From Anisodus tanguticus (Eukaryota; Streptophyta; Magnoliopsida; Solanales; Solanaceae): DNA of 64,000 nucleotides. The translations under genes were made by a program, and so were the position numbers. Shown here in pieces: positions 10,935 through 23,399 of this stretch (the first letter of the stretch is position 1; the number at the start of each line of letters is the position of its first letter). A model generated the notes under the pieces. It ran no database searches and was not told where the DNA came from. It saw only the letters and a program-made list of their open reading frames with translations. The DNA is taken from assembly GCA_034509755.1 (NCBI GenBank), contig CM067556.1, positions 8,269,501 to 8,333,500 on the forward strand. Direction: 5' to 3'.

Positions 10935-12256
10935 CTAAATAAAGGGTTAGGGGTTTCCAGAGGATCTTTTGGCCCAAAATTTGTTGAGAGAAGGTTGCGT
11001 CTGGCTGTGCAACCACTAAGCTCCAAGTGTCCTTCCTGAAATAAGTCAAGATGCATACAGTCAACTCTATCAGAAATATGAGGACTCTTTTTTCTTGACG
11101 TAGGACAATATTCTCCAAGCAATCCAACGGATCCCAAATAGAGTGTGGCTTGTTCGGACATAAAAGAAGCTTCAACTTGAGAAACTACAACTTGAAACCC
11201 ACAAAGATAAGATGCCCGCGACCTTCAGAAAGAAAAGCCACATCAACCGATAAAGTGTAAGCTTATGTTACCTTCTCAAATTAAAAAACAAAGAGTAACT
11301 TGTAAAAGAGAAATTTAAAAACTGTTAGTACTAAATATATAAGCCATGTAAAAATAGAAAAAGGGAAAAATGTTAAATAATAACAGGTTGCAGATTGAGC
11401 TTCCACATTAGACACAAGGGAGATTTTTAACCCAATTCTTTCAGTTGTTTTTGATCAAGAAAGAGAACTATAACCCAATTCTTTCAGTTGTATAGCTGAA
11501 GTAAGCAGCTGTAAAAATTTAAGGAACATGACATGTCCTTCAAAATTTATGTATACGAATAAATAGAATGCCCTAGGTACTATTCTCATTACTTAAGGCC
11601 TATTTACCCACTAAAGCATAACATTAATTAGGCAATTTACTAATTGCATATCTGAACTTCTAAATTGTAAACTACAATACCACTAGTCGTAAAAGACCAA
11701 AGATGGACCACTCACCTATTGCATATCTGGGCTTCTGAATTGCAAACTAAAGTACCACTTGCTGGAAGAGAACCTCATTATTGTAAAATTTTGGACTCAA
11801 GAGATAAGTCACTCACTAATGGTCAGGTCTTAACATGGAATGGATAACATAGCCTACTAATTGCAATAGCTTAATATATTAGGATGAACATCCATGCTCC
11901 GACCATCTAAAAGTGCACAAATTAAGCATCAAACACTAAATATTAAGATGCCTATCAATTTCTAGATACACATAACAAGCTCAAATAAAACAGAGAAATA
12001 CAGAGCAGAATCATCAATAACGGTTAACACTTAAATTCACCGTACATATAAATTTGGTACTAATTACTCAGCTATACCAAAATAAGTAGCAGAAACTAAG
12101 CCATTAAACACATTGACAAATCAATTACTCAAACAAACAAATGAAGATAAACATATGTAATTCATAAAAACAACCGACATTCAATCAACAGTTCTGGATG
12201 ATCAACAGGAAATAAAAGTATAAAACAATAATAAAAAAAAAAATTAGAAATCTTAC
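10935..12256 (-). other. 5'UTR intron of eIF5 (1.3 kb)
   Basis: On the minus strand a consensus donor ATCG/GTAAGATTTC sits at 12256 and an acceptor TTTATTTAG/GAAATTT ends at 10935, 19 nt before the eIF5 ATG. The span is A+T-rich with no domain-bearing ORF. A leader intron fits a plant housekeeping gene, but this is inferred from splice signals only; a cDNA would confirm it. Confidence 0.7.
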
Positions 12257-12359
12257 CGATTGAAGGACGCAAAGTGGAGGAGTTGGGAAAGGCAGATTAG
12301 GATTAGAATATAAAGGGGAAATTTGGATGGTGAATAAGTGAGGCGGCCGAAGCGATTTG

Positions 12360-12373
12360 TTATATAGGGTTTG
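12360..12373 (-). promoter_or_regulatory. TATA box fused to a telobox-like motif, eIF5 promoter
   Basis: The minus strand reads CAAACCCTATATAA. This joins a telobox-like AAACCCTA, common in promoters of plant translation-machinery genes, to TATATAA. It lies about 100 bp upstream of the putative first-exon donor at 12256, a suitable place for a start site near 12330. Function is inferred. Confidence 0.55.
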
Positions 12374-12899
12374 AAGGAAGGAATTGGAGATTAGGGGTAA
12401 CCACATACTTCTCTGAGTGAAAGAAATTTCAATTCTATTTTTTAAAAGAAATTGGTTTCTATCTAACCCTCTAAAAAATCCTCATTTGTGCATCTTGGCC
12501 GTTCATTATGACTATGTGATGACTCTCACTTAATAAGATTTAACCACGTCGAAAATCTGCTAGACCGTTTCACGTTTTTCTTGTTAATAAAATAAAACTA
12601 TATAAAAAAATTAAACTTCAAGAGTAAATTTAGATATTGATATTTCATTTTTATAAAATATAAAAATTAGAATTAGAAACTACTTAAAAAGTTATTAATT
12701 TACTTTCTCCATCAAATGAAAATAGTGAATTTCAAGAGTATGATGATTAATATATCTAATTTCCAAAATAAGCTTGGAAATCAGTTTATTATTAATATTT
12801 GATAAATAAATCTACCTTAAGAATTGCAGTGAATAGTAGTATTACTAAAAATCCAGGTTGTTTATTGTCATGAACATTTTTAAACTTCAAATAAACTTT
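12374..12899. other. A+T-rich flank upstream of eIF5
   Basis: No coding or repeat feature recognised beyond A+T-rich, low-complexity sequence. It contains the distal eIF5 promoter and the boundary of the retroelement remnant to its right, which I could not place exactly. Confidence 0.5.
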
Positions 12900-14580
12900 T
12901 ATTGAATCCCCAAATAGTTGTAATAATATCTTGTTGGACCGGCCAAATTTAAAATTTTGCAATGAGCCATGGCTGCTCGATCTCCACATTGGCGGCATTG
13001 AGCCGATCAACTTCGGAGCAAAGCGAAGCTTCATTTTGCACGTTGAAGTGCAGCGCATCCTCTTGAGAAGTGAACTCACCAAACTTAAGTTTGGTGAGTT
13101 CGGTGTTAAGATGCTCCGCTTGTTGACGGAAAGTTTATTTCTCCTCATTTGCCAGCTCGAGGTCGAACATGGCTCGGGCATAGTCCTTCCTAAATTTTGT
13201 CAAGTTCAACTTTTATAATTGGGAGGTCTCCGACCAATTAGGATTCCCTCAGAGAAATGTCGCTCTGCGGGAACTGGATTTTCCTCTCTTGAGAGTCGAA
13301 CTGAACTTTCATATCTTTATTTTCCTCGATGCAGAGGCGAATACTCCCTCCGGTCAGAATTTCAAACTAAAAAAGAGAAGAAGCAAAAGACAGTTAAGGA
13401 GTTAATTCACGAAATTAACGGTTTCCAGGAGACCCCCTCATTTTTTCCTTATTTGATTCCAAAATTAACGGTTTCGGTGAAGCCATTTTAGTGGCTTCGG
13501 TGGTGTTTGTACTCTGGAGGAACTTCCTTCTCCGGAGACCCTCTTTCTTTTGAGAGGGGTGCCGAAGGTGACGCCAGGACGGCCCACGATTTTTGCTACT
13601 TTCTTTTTCTTCGTTGTTTGATTAATCCAGTGAGCGGAGGCGTCGGGTCAAGGACGGGGCCGGTCATCACCGCCCTGGGGCGGGAAGTGCCTTTAGGAAA
13701 GCTTGTCAGAAGAAGCCATAGGAGACTAAAGCTGCATTAAAAATTGATCAAGGAAGTGTGAAACTATTTATCGTGGTTTTTGGCTTGTCATCGGTTCTGA
13801 GAAATTTCTTTTCACGTCTGAGTTTCGTAACTTAAGATGTTCAACATCCCTTGAACCCAATTAGGAAGGTTCATGAGGGTTGCTGGTATCCAGGTAGATG
13901 CTGAAGGAGAATGGAGACGTTAAAAATAAGATCACGAGGAAAAAAAGAAGTTGTGAAGGTAAATACCTACGAGACAGGTTCCATGTCTCCAAAAATGGCA
14001 TCTCGTTCTTCGGAATAATCTCGGCAGTAGGAACGGCTATATGCCTTTCCGTCTAGCCTCTGTCATGGTGTTCATCAAAGCTGGTGATTATAGGGTTCTT
14101 CCCTCGCTTGAAAGGCATGATAATTTCGCCCAGGAAAAATTTTGGGACGTAAAGCCAGATCAGATGATCAAAAGAGAAGGTCAATTTAGCCTTAGTGGCC
14201 AAGTAACTACTTCCCTCCATACTGAAGGACCGACCTGAGCAAGATGGACATTGTAGTTCCTGCACATGTCCCGGATAACCGAATCGATAGGCAGAGTGAA
14301 TTCAAGCGTGAATGGATAAGTGTATACCGTGGAAAAACCCAGCCTGGGCGTGATGATGTCGTCGTTCGGCCGAGGGATAATAATTTGGAATTTTTTTTCC
14401 AATGGCAGTCCTTTCGGATTATGTGTATTTCGAAAGGATAGCTTTTTACCATCTCGCCCCTGTCACTTTTGGAAGTAGCCGCCCGGACAGCGAATTCATG
14501 ATCCCAATTATAGGAGAGAGGAATCATGTTATAGGCCCTGGGTTGGGTAGGAATGTAACATCCCACACTTTTGCGTTAGG
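12900..14580 (-). mobile_element. Decayed gypsy-type gag-like remnant (Transposase_28-type)
   Basis: Minus-strand fragments in shifted frames match the plant 'putative gypsy-type transposon' protein: VYTYPFTLEFTLPIDSVI and VHLAQVGPSVWRE (about 14355-14215), FDHLIWLYVPKFFLGEIIMP (about 14175-14115), then AVPTAEIIPKNEMPFLETWN (about 14030-13975). A coiled-coil piece with TKLKFGEFTSQEDALHF and SLRSEVDRLNAANVEI ends near 12960. It is more G+C-rich than its flanks. No LTRs, protease or polymerase were seen. Assignment rests on recognition of these motifs, not on a search. Confidence 0.6.
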
Positions 14581-15034
14581 AGACATCGTAAGTAAATTAA
14601 GATGAACTTGAAGGGTGTATGACAGTGTTATTATAAGATCTCGTAAGTTTGACAACCTTGAAACCAATCAGAGCTCAGAGCTATAGAGATGAAGGTATGT
14701 TATTTCCTTTCATTTATTTAACATAATTTTACACTATTAGATCACTTAAAAGAAAACTACAGGTAAACCGTCCATTATAGGTGAATATAGTAACCTGAAA
14801 AATAAGACAGTTAACTTAGCCGACTACAACAAGCTAAATCACACTGATTATGTAAAAGTTCATTATATATATTGTCAGTATAATTTTTACTATCTCCATT
14901 AGAGAATTAGATTAAGAAAATAATTTGTTGGTTAGTAATGTTAATTAAGTTAAAATTGCAGGGAAATCAAGGCATGTTGTTGATGCAAATCTACAAGTAT
15001 TGAAAGAAAGGATATAAGAAGAAGAAGAACAACA
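14581..15034. other. Unassigned intergenic sequence
   Basis: A+T-rich sequence between the gag remnant and the RTE tail. Nothing recognisable was seen on either strand. Confidence 0.5.
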
Positions 15035-15826
15035 ACAACATACCCAGTGAAATCCCACAATGTGGGGTCTGGGAGGGTAGAGTGTACACAGACCTTACTT
15101 CTACCTTGGTAGGTAGAGCGGCTGTTTTTGAGAGACCTTCAGCTCAAGACAAAGCACAAGCCCAAGCAAAGTACGACAAACAAAGTGCGTAAGTCATGAT
15201 AGCGAATTCTGTAAAAGAAAAGAAGCAAAAGGAAACAATAACTAATGCAAGGAAATAAGATAAACAAGATACACATAACAACATAAATCGAACAACAATG
15301 GACTATAAGGCAATACTGTGCCTACTAGTATGATAGGCTTAGCGAGCCTACAATAATAATACTACAACTACTAGTTTGTAAGCGTAGGTAGGACTATGTT
15401 GGACTATCTGCTATCCTTTTACCCTAATATGTGTCCTCCATAACCCCTATCTAAGTTCATGTCCTCAGTGAGTTGCACATGCGTCATATCCCATCTAATC
15501 ACCTATCCTCAATACTTCATCGGCCTACCTCTACCCCTCTTGTACATGTCCATAGCCAACCTCTCACACCTCCGCATTGGGGCATTTGTGTCTCTCATCT
15601 TCAAGTGCCCGAACCATCTCAACCTAGCTTCCCGCATCTTATCCTCCACCGAGGTCACTCCCACTCTGTCACGGATATCATCATTTCTAATTATATCCCT
15701 CCTTGTATGCCCACACAACCATCTTAGCATCCTCATCTCCGCAACTTTCATCTTTTGGGTGTGTGAAGTCTTGATCGGCCAACACGCCACCCCATACAAC
15801 ATAGTCGGTCTAACCACCACCCTATA
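15035..15826 (-). mobile_element. 5'-truncated RTE LINE fragment
   Basis: The 3' end with ACAACAACAACATAC (minus strand: TTG repeats) is near 15035. The minus strand encodes the RTE reverse-transcriptase C-terminal blocks VVRPTMLYGVACWP, MRMLRWLCGHTRRD, EARLRWFGHL and RGRGRP. Similarity to the copy at 42890-46103 stops near 15826, after ACCACCCTATA. No convincing target duplication was found. Confidence 0.88.
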
Positions 15827-16594
15827 TATAGTATTATTTTTATACATTTTTGGTTGGTGGGACTTTTGGATTTACTATTTTTGGTTGCACTCTTTGCCTC
15901 TACCTTACTTCCCTTCTTATTCATTTGAATCATTGGAACTTAGCATTGTAGTCATGATCCGTGCTGAGTTTACATTTGTAATTAACTATATATAGTTATT
16001 TTTATACATTTGTAATTGCTAATATAGCTTGTAATGGCGGAGCTTATTTTTAGACTAGCCCTGCTATATTATATTCTCCATGACATTTGAAATCCATTGT
16101 AACATTTTCTTTCTTAGAAGTCAAAAAAAAAAAATTAAAATCGCGAAATACTTTGTTGATTCATGTATTCCGAGTTGCCGGGATACAATATTTCATAATG
16201 TTCGTAGATTTCAAGGAATATTATTTAACAAGAGTTCTACTGCTTAAATTACATTGATATTTTCACACATTCCTTCAGTTTTATTTTCTACACGTCTTAT
16301 GTTTTATGTCATGTGAAATGTCCATAGAGGGAAATGCATGAGCAAGATAGAGACAAATATTTTCGTGTTTCTACGCTTGTTTTTTAACTTCAAGAATTGT
16401 CTAAATGTTGTATCTATATTTTACGTGTGTATATATATATATATACTTAATATGTGCATTTTCGTATATAAAAGTTAATTTTGGAGTGAATATGTGTCTA
16501 TATTTTACATGTAAATATTAAATTAAGATATATAAAAAAATGTTAATATGGATATTTTGGTATATAAAAGGGAAAGAATAAGACGACTCCATGT
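15827..16594. other. Unassigned A+T-rich intergenic sequence
   Basis: Contains a short TA microsatellite (about 16430-16445). No gene or recognisable transposable element was found. Confidence 0.5.
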
Positions 16595-16795
16595 GCCAAG
16601 TTGGGGCTGCGTAACAGATCGCCGCGTGAAAAACTTATTTTTTGGGGTGCTCTCTTTTGATTAGGAAAGCAGCACATACCAAGGGTAGCGACTGTTTATT
16701 AAAAGCACAGAACTCTGCTAAGTGATAACACGATGTATAGGGTCTGACGCCCGCCGTGCGGGAAGGTCAGAAGGATAAGTCCTGGGGCAAGCAAT
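16595..16795 (+). pseudogene. Fragment of mitochondrial-type large-subunit rRNA (probable NUMT)
   Basis: GGGGCTGCGTAACAGATCGC, GCAGCACATACCAAGGGTAG, ACTGTTTATTAAAAGCACAG, CTCTGCTAAG, ACGATGTATAGGGTCTGACG and GGAAGGTCAGAAGGATAAG occur in the order of the conserved domain IV region of bacterial-type LSU rRNA. The segment TAAGTGATAACACGATGTA fits plant mitochondrial 26S rRNA better than plastid 23S. It is too short to function. It lies just past the 3' end of the EFM4-like gene. Edges are approximate. Confidence 0.7.
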
Positions 16796-17167
16796 GTCTC
16801 CAATGAGGAAATCAATAGAATTATTGATCTAATGGTAGATCTAATATCTTCTTTAAGTTTGGTCCATTTTTACACAGAAGAGTCCTCAATCGCTAAAAAA
16901 GTGTTCATCGAAAAATATTCCCAATGACATTACGTTGACTTAAGAAGCAATATTACCATCTAAGACGGGTCATCTGATGATCAACACTGTTAATGTAGCA
17001 CTGACATTACCCAACATTACCCTGTACAGAAACTAGATCAATTAATCTTCACCTTGCATAATTCAGAAATTGTCTTCCCAAAGAGAATCCTCAGTTGCAA
17101 GACGTTACACAAACTTTTGGAACAAAAAAGTGCACGAATGCACCCAAAATGATGAGAAAGTAATAAT
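16796..17167. other. 3' flank of the EFM4-like methyltransferase gene
   Basis: Contains the 3'UTR of the minus-strand gene ending at 17168. Nothing else recognised. Confidence 0.5.
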
Positions 17168-20100
17168 TCAGTTCCTCAGGAATGCTACAGTCGCTACACG
17201 CGAGCCTACTGATCCTCCAAATGTGAATGTAGGATATGTGCGAATGTGATCAAGGTAGCGGAAAGGAGGAGAATCCACTGAAGCTTCTTGGCCTCCAGCT
17301 GCTCCAGGTTCTTGACAAGCAGCATTCCTTCTTTGATTGAGCGTATCCACTTCTTCTACCAATTCATCTTTTGTACTGTTACATGATGTAATTACCTAGA
17401 AAAGGTGACCAGTCAGGTGAAAGAAGAGATAATGGCTAATTATTTATCATGATGAAATCCCTTCACAAATAAATTGATAATTGTGTGCACCATTTTATCA
17501 GAAAAGATGAAGTGTGAAACACTCACACAATTAACAGCCAGAAATGTCGATAGAACTGAATTATATGATGTTAACTTTCAGAAAATGTTTCTAATGGGAA
17601 TATAACTCCCAGGTCCAACATAGTGGTATCTATAATGTCTCTGCATCTGTTCTTTTTGACACTGCCACTGGTGGGGTAGTATTTAATCAGCATGATTTCA
17701 ATTAATTAGCAATTGGAGGACTGGCACTGAAAAAGAAATTATTAATAGGATAGAAGATGGAGGGACTCACCAATAATCCACCAGGAGCAACAAGCCTTGC
17801 AACGGAGTCCCAGTACATAATCCTGAAATGACCACACAATAAGATGACATAGAAATGAACCATTACAGGTAAAATAATTAAGGAACACCTTAAATGTATG
17901 ACAGGGAACCACAGGAGAAATATAATAGTGCTCATTGTTTAGGGAGTTACTTTTAGAGAGTGGACACCTTTAATTATATATTTATTTTAGGTCTTGGACA
18001 AAGCACGTGAAAATATTTTGTTGATGAGCAATGGTAATACATTAATGATGGAGGTCAGTATTACTTGAACTGGCGATCTCTGCCTACCTTGCTACCATAC
18101 TATACCGTACTGAATTCTATCATCGTTTAATCCAAAAAGTAAGTTTTAAGGTTTTCAGTATTTGATTGAGACCAAAAGTTAGAGCATTAGAGGGAGGGCC
18201 CAAAGCAAGAGTGTTTTCGGATATGATTTATAAAAACAGACACATGTAATATACGGGAGTTATTACCTTTTGATAGGACCATCAGGATGCAATCCGATGG
18301 CATCTAAGGTCCCCTTATCCGTAACTAGCAGAAACCTTTTATCCAATTTTGTCTCAAGAATGTCATCAATCTGTCAGCCAATAGAATTAATTTAAACACA
18401 AAATTAAAAGAAGCTAATCTCCAGCAACGAGAGCACAGATAGATAAGCACACCTGACAAGTACATGAAATTAAGAAAATCACTGATTGCAATTGGTGAGA
18501 CAGGTTCTACCCTATGCAAAAATTCCGCGTTAATTTAGCACCTTGTTTCTACTTTTGATCACTGAAGTACATAATCAGTGCTATATCTTCCAGTACAAAA
18601 ACATAATAAAGGTTCATTCCACGCGGACATAGTCCTGAAAATGTCAGGATTATGGGAAACAATCACAAGTAAAAGTTATTTTTAACTTGCTACTATTCAT
18701 ATATGCAGCCGCCAGACTGTAACTAACAATGAAGAATAGTAGAGACTGATTAACATTTAGAATATAATAGAAAAACAGTTATTTGCCACAATATTTTGAA
18801 TGTAATCTAGAGAACCACTCTGTTTCCTTTTCTTTTTCACACTGGATTCAGATGCTGCTGTGTGTACATCACATATTTGCCTAATTGTTAAAAGACAGGC
18901 AAATTATACCAAGAACTTGACATTGGTGAAACCATCACGATCAGCAAGGCTTCTTGCAAGGTCAACTGCTCCTTCACTATAGTCGGTTCCAGTGAGATCA
19001 GAGAACCTAACGCCATAGTTAATGTGTATTAGTAAGTAATCTTCAGGTCCCCCCCCCCCCCCCCCCCCCCACCCCACCCCCCACCCCCAAACGCATATAC
19101 ATCAAGAATGTTGAGACTAAAATTACATAAAATTTCTCAATAGACAAATACTCCCAAGTAGCAACCAGTAGGTTTTTAAAATAATAAGACCTAGGCACTT
19201 TTAGTAGAAGCTAAAAGATGTAGATGTGATACGAAAGCTGTAAAATCTCCTAACCTACATTAACTGCAAGAGGTACTGAGATCTTCGCCACTAGATACTT
19301 CTTTTTTCCTACCCCAGCACAAGCCGCAGGGTATGCATATGCAAATTGAACTGTATGGTGCGATGTAGGTATAAATCCCATAAAAATACATATACATGTT
19401 CTCTCTCTAAAAAATAAAATATTCCCGTATACCTATCTAGGTTTTTTAGCTTTGGTGGATATAGTTACCCGGTATTATGCTGGTGGTAGGTGGCAGGTAC
19501 TTCATGGAATTAGTCAAAAGGTGCGTGCAAACTAGCATGAACACCCCGGTTATAAAAAAAAGGTTTTATCTTTTTATTTGTGATCTTCCTGTTCTTGTAT
19601 CATAATATTATAACATACTTTAAAAAGGAAGAACTTATCCAATCCTAACACAATTTAGGCTTCTTAGAGATCAAATTAAAGAGCCAAATCTATACAAATA
19701 GAAAATGTACCTATATAAAGGGCACAAGCAGAGTTAAAAATAAACCAACATTACATGAATAAATTAAAGCAATGGATTGGCTCATATAAGTCAAACATGA
19801 TTTAGAGCACATTACAGTATAAACCCAAATTCCACATCCCTTAACATTGCATGAACTAAACTTCGCAAATACATGTGTCGGAATTAAGTACTATTTGACA
19901 CAAACATGAAACTACACTACTACCTACTCCCCAGAAAATAAGTTCATAATATGTTATAAAAAAAGAAGTGTTTAATATCGACAAATTGATGAAAATGTGG
20001 CATAGGAATGTGCATGCAGGTAAAGACCAAAGAACCTCTAAAGGACATATTGGGATTGGAAAGAAGTAACGGCACAGTATATGCAAATGAGAGGAATCAT

Positions 20101-23100
20101 TCGACTAAAAAGTTTCCTAATTCATCTTATTACAGTTTCGTTATTCTGTTAATCATTGCCAGACAACCTCCACAGTTTTTCTTAATACTCTCTCTGTCTC
20201 GACTTCTCAATTTATGGGGGCTCTTTCCATCTTGGATGTCCTAATTTTGACACCATTAGACTAAAATATCATGTAATACAGCTACTGAGTTTTAGAGTTT
20301 CAAGAACAGATATCATTTAACTAACCAAAATTTACATTTTGATGTGATTTTCACAATCAAACTAATTTTTCAACTATTTCTTTCACCAACGCTTAATCAC
20401 ATAAGTCAATTACAACCCTTTTTCTTTGAAACAAACAAATTACCATCTGTTAAGCTCCTTAATCAAATGGCATCCAAAGAAATAGGAAGAAAATAGTATA
20501 TTTCTTTATACCTTCCATTGAATCTCTAATAGTAAAATATGTTTATGGTGAAAAAAATGATCATCCAGCATGTCATGCGACAATGGTAAAAAAGTCGTAA
20601 ATAAACCTTCACAACAGCTAACTCTTTAATACCCCATGAACTAGGCAATCCACAAAAGTTTTCACCTTTACAGTGTGGCTCTTTACCAGATTATAGTGAA
20701 TATGCATCAAAAGCATCTCGGAAAAGAAAGTTCATCTATCAGTCATAGAATGACAAAGGAAGCAAATAGCTGGCTATAGATGTATTTCTAGCATAAATTT
20801 CAAATTTACCCCTGTTTAGCAAGCTCTTGGAGAAGCAGGCCATTGCCAGTCCCAATATCAAGCACACTCCAACCAGACATGTCCTTCTCATGCTGCCCAA
20901 CAGGCTCAGAATCAGCATCAGCTACGTGATTTGGCAAGTGACCCTTGCAAATGTCCGTCCACAAACCTTTGGTCCAGGAGGCAACATTTTCCATGACGTC
21001 ACCACCAAACCTATACATATACAGCAAAATATACACATAAACAAATCTATTTTGACCAACATAACAATCCGGTGATGCAAGCATCACCCTCTCACTTCTT
21101 TTCCTGGTTTTCTTTTAGGGAGTTGGGATGTTAACCTTGTAAAAAGCCTAAAAGGAAGGAAGAAAGAAAGACCAGGCAAATTGCTATCATTATCTGATTG
21201 GGATAAACTTTCACAAAGAGCTAAAGCTCACTTTTACTCCAGCCAAAGATCAAAACTGCCACGCTGTAGATCTTTTATACATAAAATGTTTAGTTGCCAA
21301 ACAGCCATTCATTTTCATTCTCTGAGTTGCCACTAGTGATCCACACACAAAAACAGATATCGTATGATTTGCTTGATAGAGAAGTTATAAAGCGCAGAAG
21401 GGGAGCACTTTTTGGAATTCTTCCAACTTGACATTCATAAGAAACAACTTTTCCAATCGCTAAGATCAAAAGTAAGGCATTGAGAATCTTTGCATAGAGT
21501 TTTATCCTAGAACTTTATTCAAAAACTTGATTGATTTTTGGTTTACCAAATTCATAAGTAGTGTTGGCCGTTGGGCTCTAGAATACATGCAAACTAATAG
21601 CTAGATTTTTCTCTTATTTTTCTGTTCAGAAAGACATGAGGAAACTGCTTAATTTACTGGATTGCAAGAGAACTCAAATCCAAACTGATGTCCCCTGAGG
21701 AGGGCATCTATAAAAACTTCATATGTGGTTTCATCAGCTAACCCTAACTATCAGTACTATAGAACTTACCAGATTCGTTATCTTAGTGAACTGACCAACG
21801 GACCTTTATGTAATACTATTGAGCAAAGAAACGCGAGTTGTTTTTCTTAAGTATAGTAATCCCTGATTTTCAGAAGAAGATGACGAGGTTCGGTTAGAGA
21901 CTTGTATGCCATTGAAGGAATAAGTGTGATTTACAGAATCTCAAATTTTAGAGAACTCCTAATGTGCCTCAAAAATGCATAATTGTTTTATGTAACATAG
22001 TATAGGAATGATTTCCATCGAGATAGTGTCGAATAGCTCCAAAGTATTCATATAGCGGACCCTAACTTCATTTGGGATGGAGGGGTAGTTGATTGATTGA
22101 TAGGTAGTGTCACAATGAAAGGAATGAGATAGCATAATAATTGAATGGATCAATGAAAAGGGAAATGATTGCAAGCTGTTGTGTTGCTAATCCATACCAA
22201 ACTTCACCAGTGTGGCCATGCTCACGAAAGTTTGTCAATTCATCAGCATAAGCAGCATCCCAATAGCTTTGGAAACCAAGCATTGAAGAAACTCCTTCAC
22301 CATCCTGCTCATGCTCATCCTTGTCAGAACTGTTCGTGCACAAAAAATAAGAAAATTAAAAGTTCATAAACCTTTTGCACAAACGAGAAACAAAATATTA
22401 TATGAGTGGGTTTCTAATGGATACTCTCTTCTTACAACTGTATACAGAGCCCAACAAACATATGAAAACATACAGTTTGGTATTTATTCACTTAACTTTA
22501 GAAAGTGTACTCAACAGATTAATTGACCCCTCATTTCCACCACTACTTAGCTCCGACATAGAATTCTCGGGCTCAATCATGGTTAAGAGAAAACCAATCA
22601 TAATAGATAACATCACAACTAATTTCATGAGATACCTGCCACCTCCCACCAGTCCCACCAGCAACACATAGTTAGCAGGTAACTCTGTCCACCAAGGCTA
22701 GGATAAATGGGAAGAAATCACCTAGTGTTTTTGTATCTGCTAGAATTTGAACTGAAACCTCATGGTTGTCAACCCACTTCATTGACCACTAGGTCACACC
22801 CTTGGGTGCACAATGTTTCTTTCATTTTATACATACCAAAATATTTGACATCATTCAAAAGATAATAATATTATTCTACAAAATCTTCACACAACGTTCA
22901 ATTATTTAAAATCGTTTAACTATACAACTTCTTAATTTTGAAACAATTCGTTTCCTCTACCAAACTAACCTCTTAACTAGTACTATCCTAATATTTTTTA
23001 AATGTAGTACTACTATCTAAATAATTTCCACTTCAATTAATATAATCCATAATTTAAATTAAAATCTTAAACCTCATGAGTCATGTCCATTCAAACACAG

Positions 23101-23357
23101 GGACGGACTCAGTCATATTAATACGACTAAAGCTAATGCTCTACAAATAAAAACCTGTAATCGGCTCGATAATTGAGGGCTTCAGTAGCATCAGCGTGGC
23201 GCTGCTCATCATCGAGAGTACTTCCGTATTCGCTCTTTATGGACCACGAATCCGCCGCCACAGAGCGGTCGTCGTCGGAAATCAGGTCGGCTGCTGCCGA
23301 TGATCGGACCTGCGTAACGTCGGAGTCCTCCGGCGGCAACATTTTCATTCCGGCCAT
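17168..23357 (-). CDS. EFM4: EFM4/METTL10-type protein-lysine methyltransferase, 7 exons
   Basis: Exons are 23155-23357, 22198-22329, 20810-21010, 18910-19006, 18267-18370, 17771-17822 and 17168-17395. All have GT-AG borders and closing phases, giving 338 aa. The family (yeast Efm4, human METTL10/EEF1AKMT2) methylates a lysine of elongation factor eEF1A using S-adenosylmethionine. Residues 1-75 are an acidic, plant-type extension. Then come SYWDAAYADEL and HGHTGEVWFG (typical Efm4 N-terminal blocks), SAM-binding motif I VLDIGTGNG (exon 3), LTGTDYSEGAVDLA (motif II), KGTLDAIGL (exon 5) and LVAPGGLL (exon 6). The C-terminal FTFGGSVGSRVATVAF is characteristic of the group. A lysine-methyltransferase role on eEF1A is inferred from family. 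Intron 1 holds a SINE and intron 3 a C22 tract. The start is the first ATG of an otherwise open, G+C-rich first exon. Confidence 0.93.
19049..19070. repeat. C22 homopolymer in intron 3 of EFM4-like gene
   Basis: Twenty-two consecutive C are followed by ACCCCACCCCCCACCCCC (to about 19087). On the transcribed strand this gives long G runs in the pre-mRNA with G-quadruplex potential. Exact length may be a sequencing artefact. Confidence 0.9.
22655..22815 (-). mobile_element. tRNA-derived SINE (Solanaceae type), intron 1 of EFM4-like gene
   Basis: The minus strand starts at CACCCAAGGGTGTGACC. It has a pol III A-box-like TAGTGGTCAATGAAGTGG and a decayed B-box near GGTTTCAGTTCAAATTC, then the body ACACTAGGTGATTTCTTCCC and CTTGGTGGACAGAGTTACC. 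I recognise this order from Solanaceae SINEs. It lies in the same orientation as the host gene. Confidence 0.75.
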
Positions 23358-23399
23358 ATGTGATGAAAAACCCTAAAAGAGAAGAGCAAATTGAGACTG

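Noticed and set aside
10846..11175. Open frames upstream of eIF5 ATG (79 and 109 aa)
   Set aside because: They lie in the proposed leader intron and have no recognisable domain or eIF5-like extension.
20180..20270. Stowaway-like phrase TCTCTGTCTCGACTTCTCAATTTATGGG in EFM4-like intron 3
   Set aside because: Only one end recognised; no opposing repeat.
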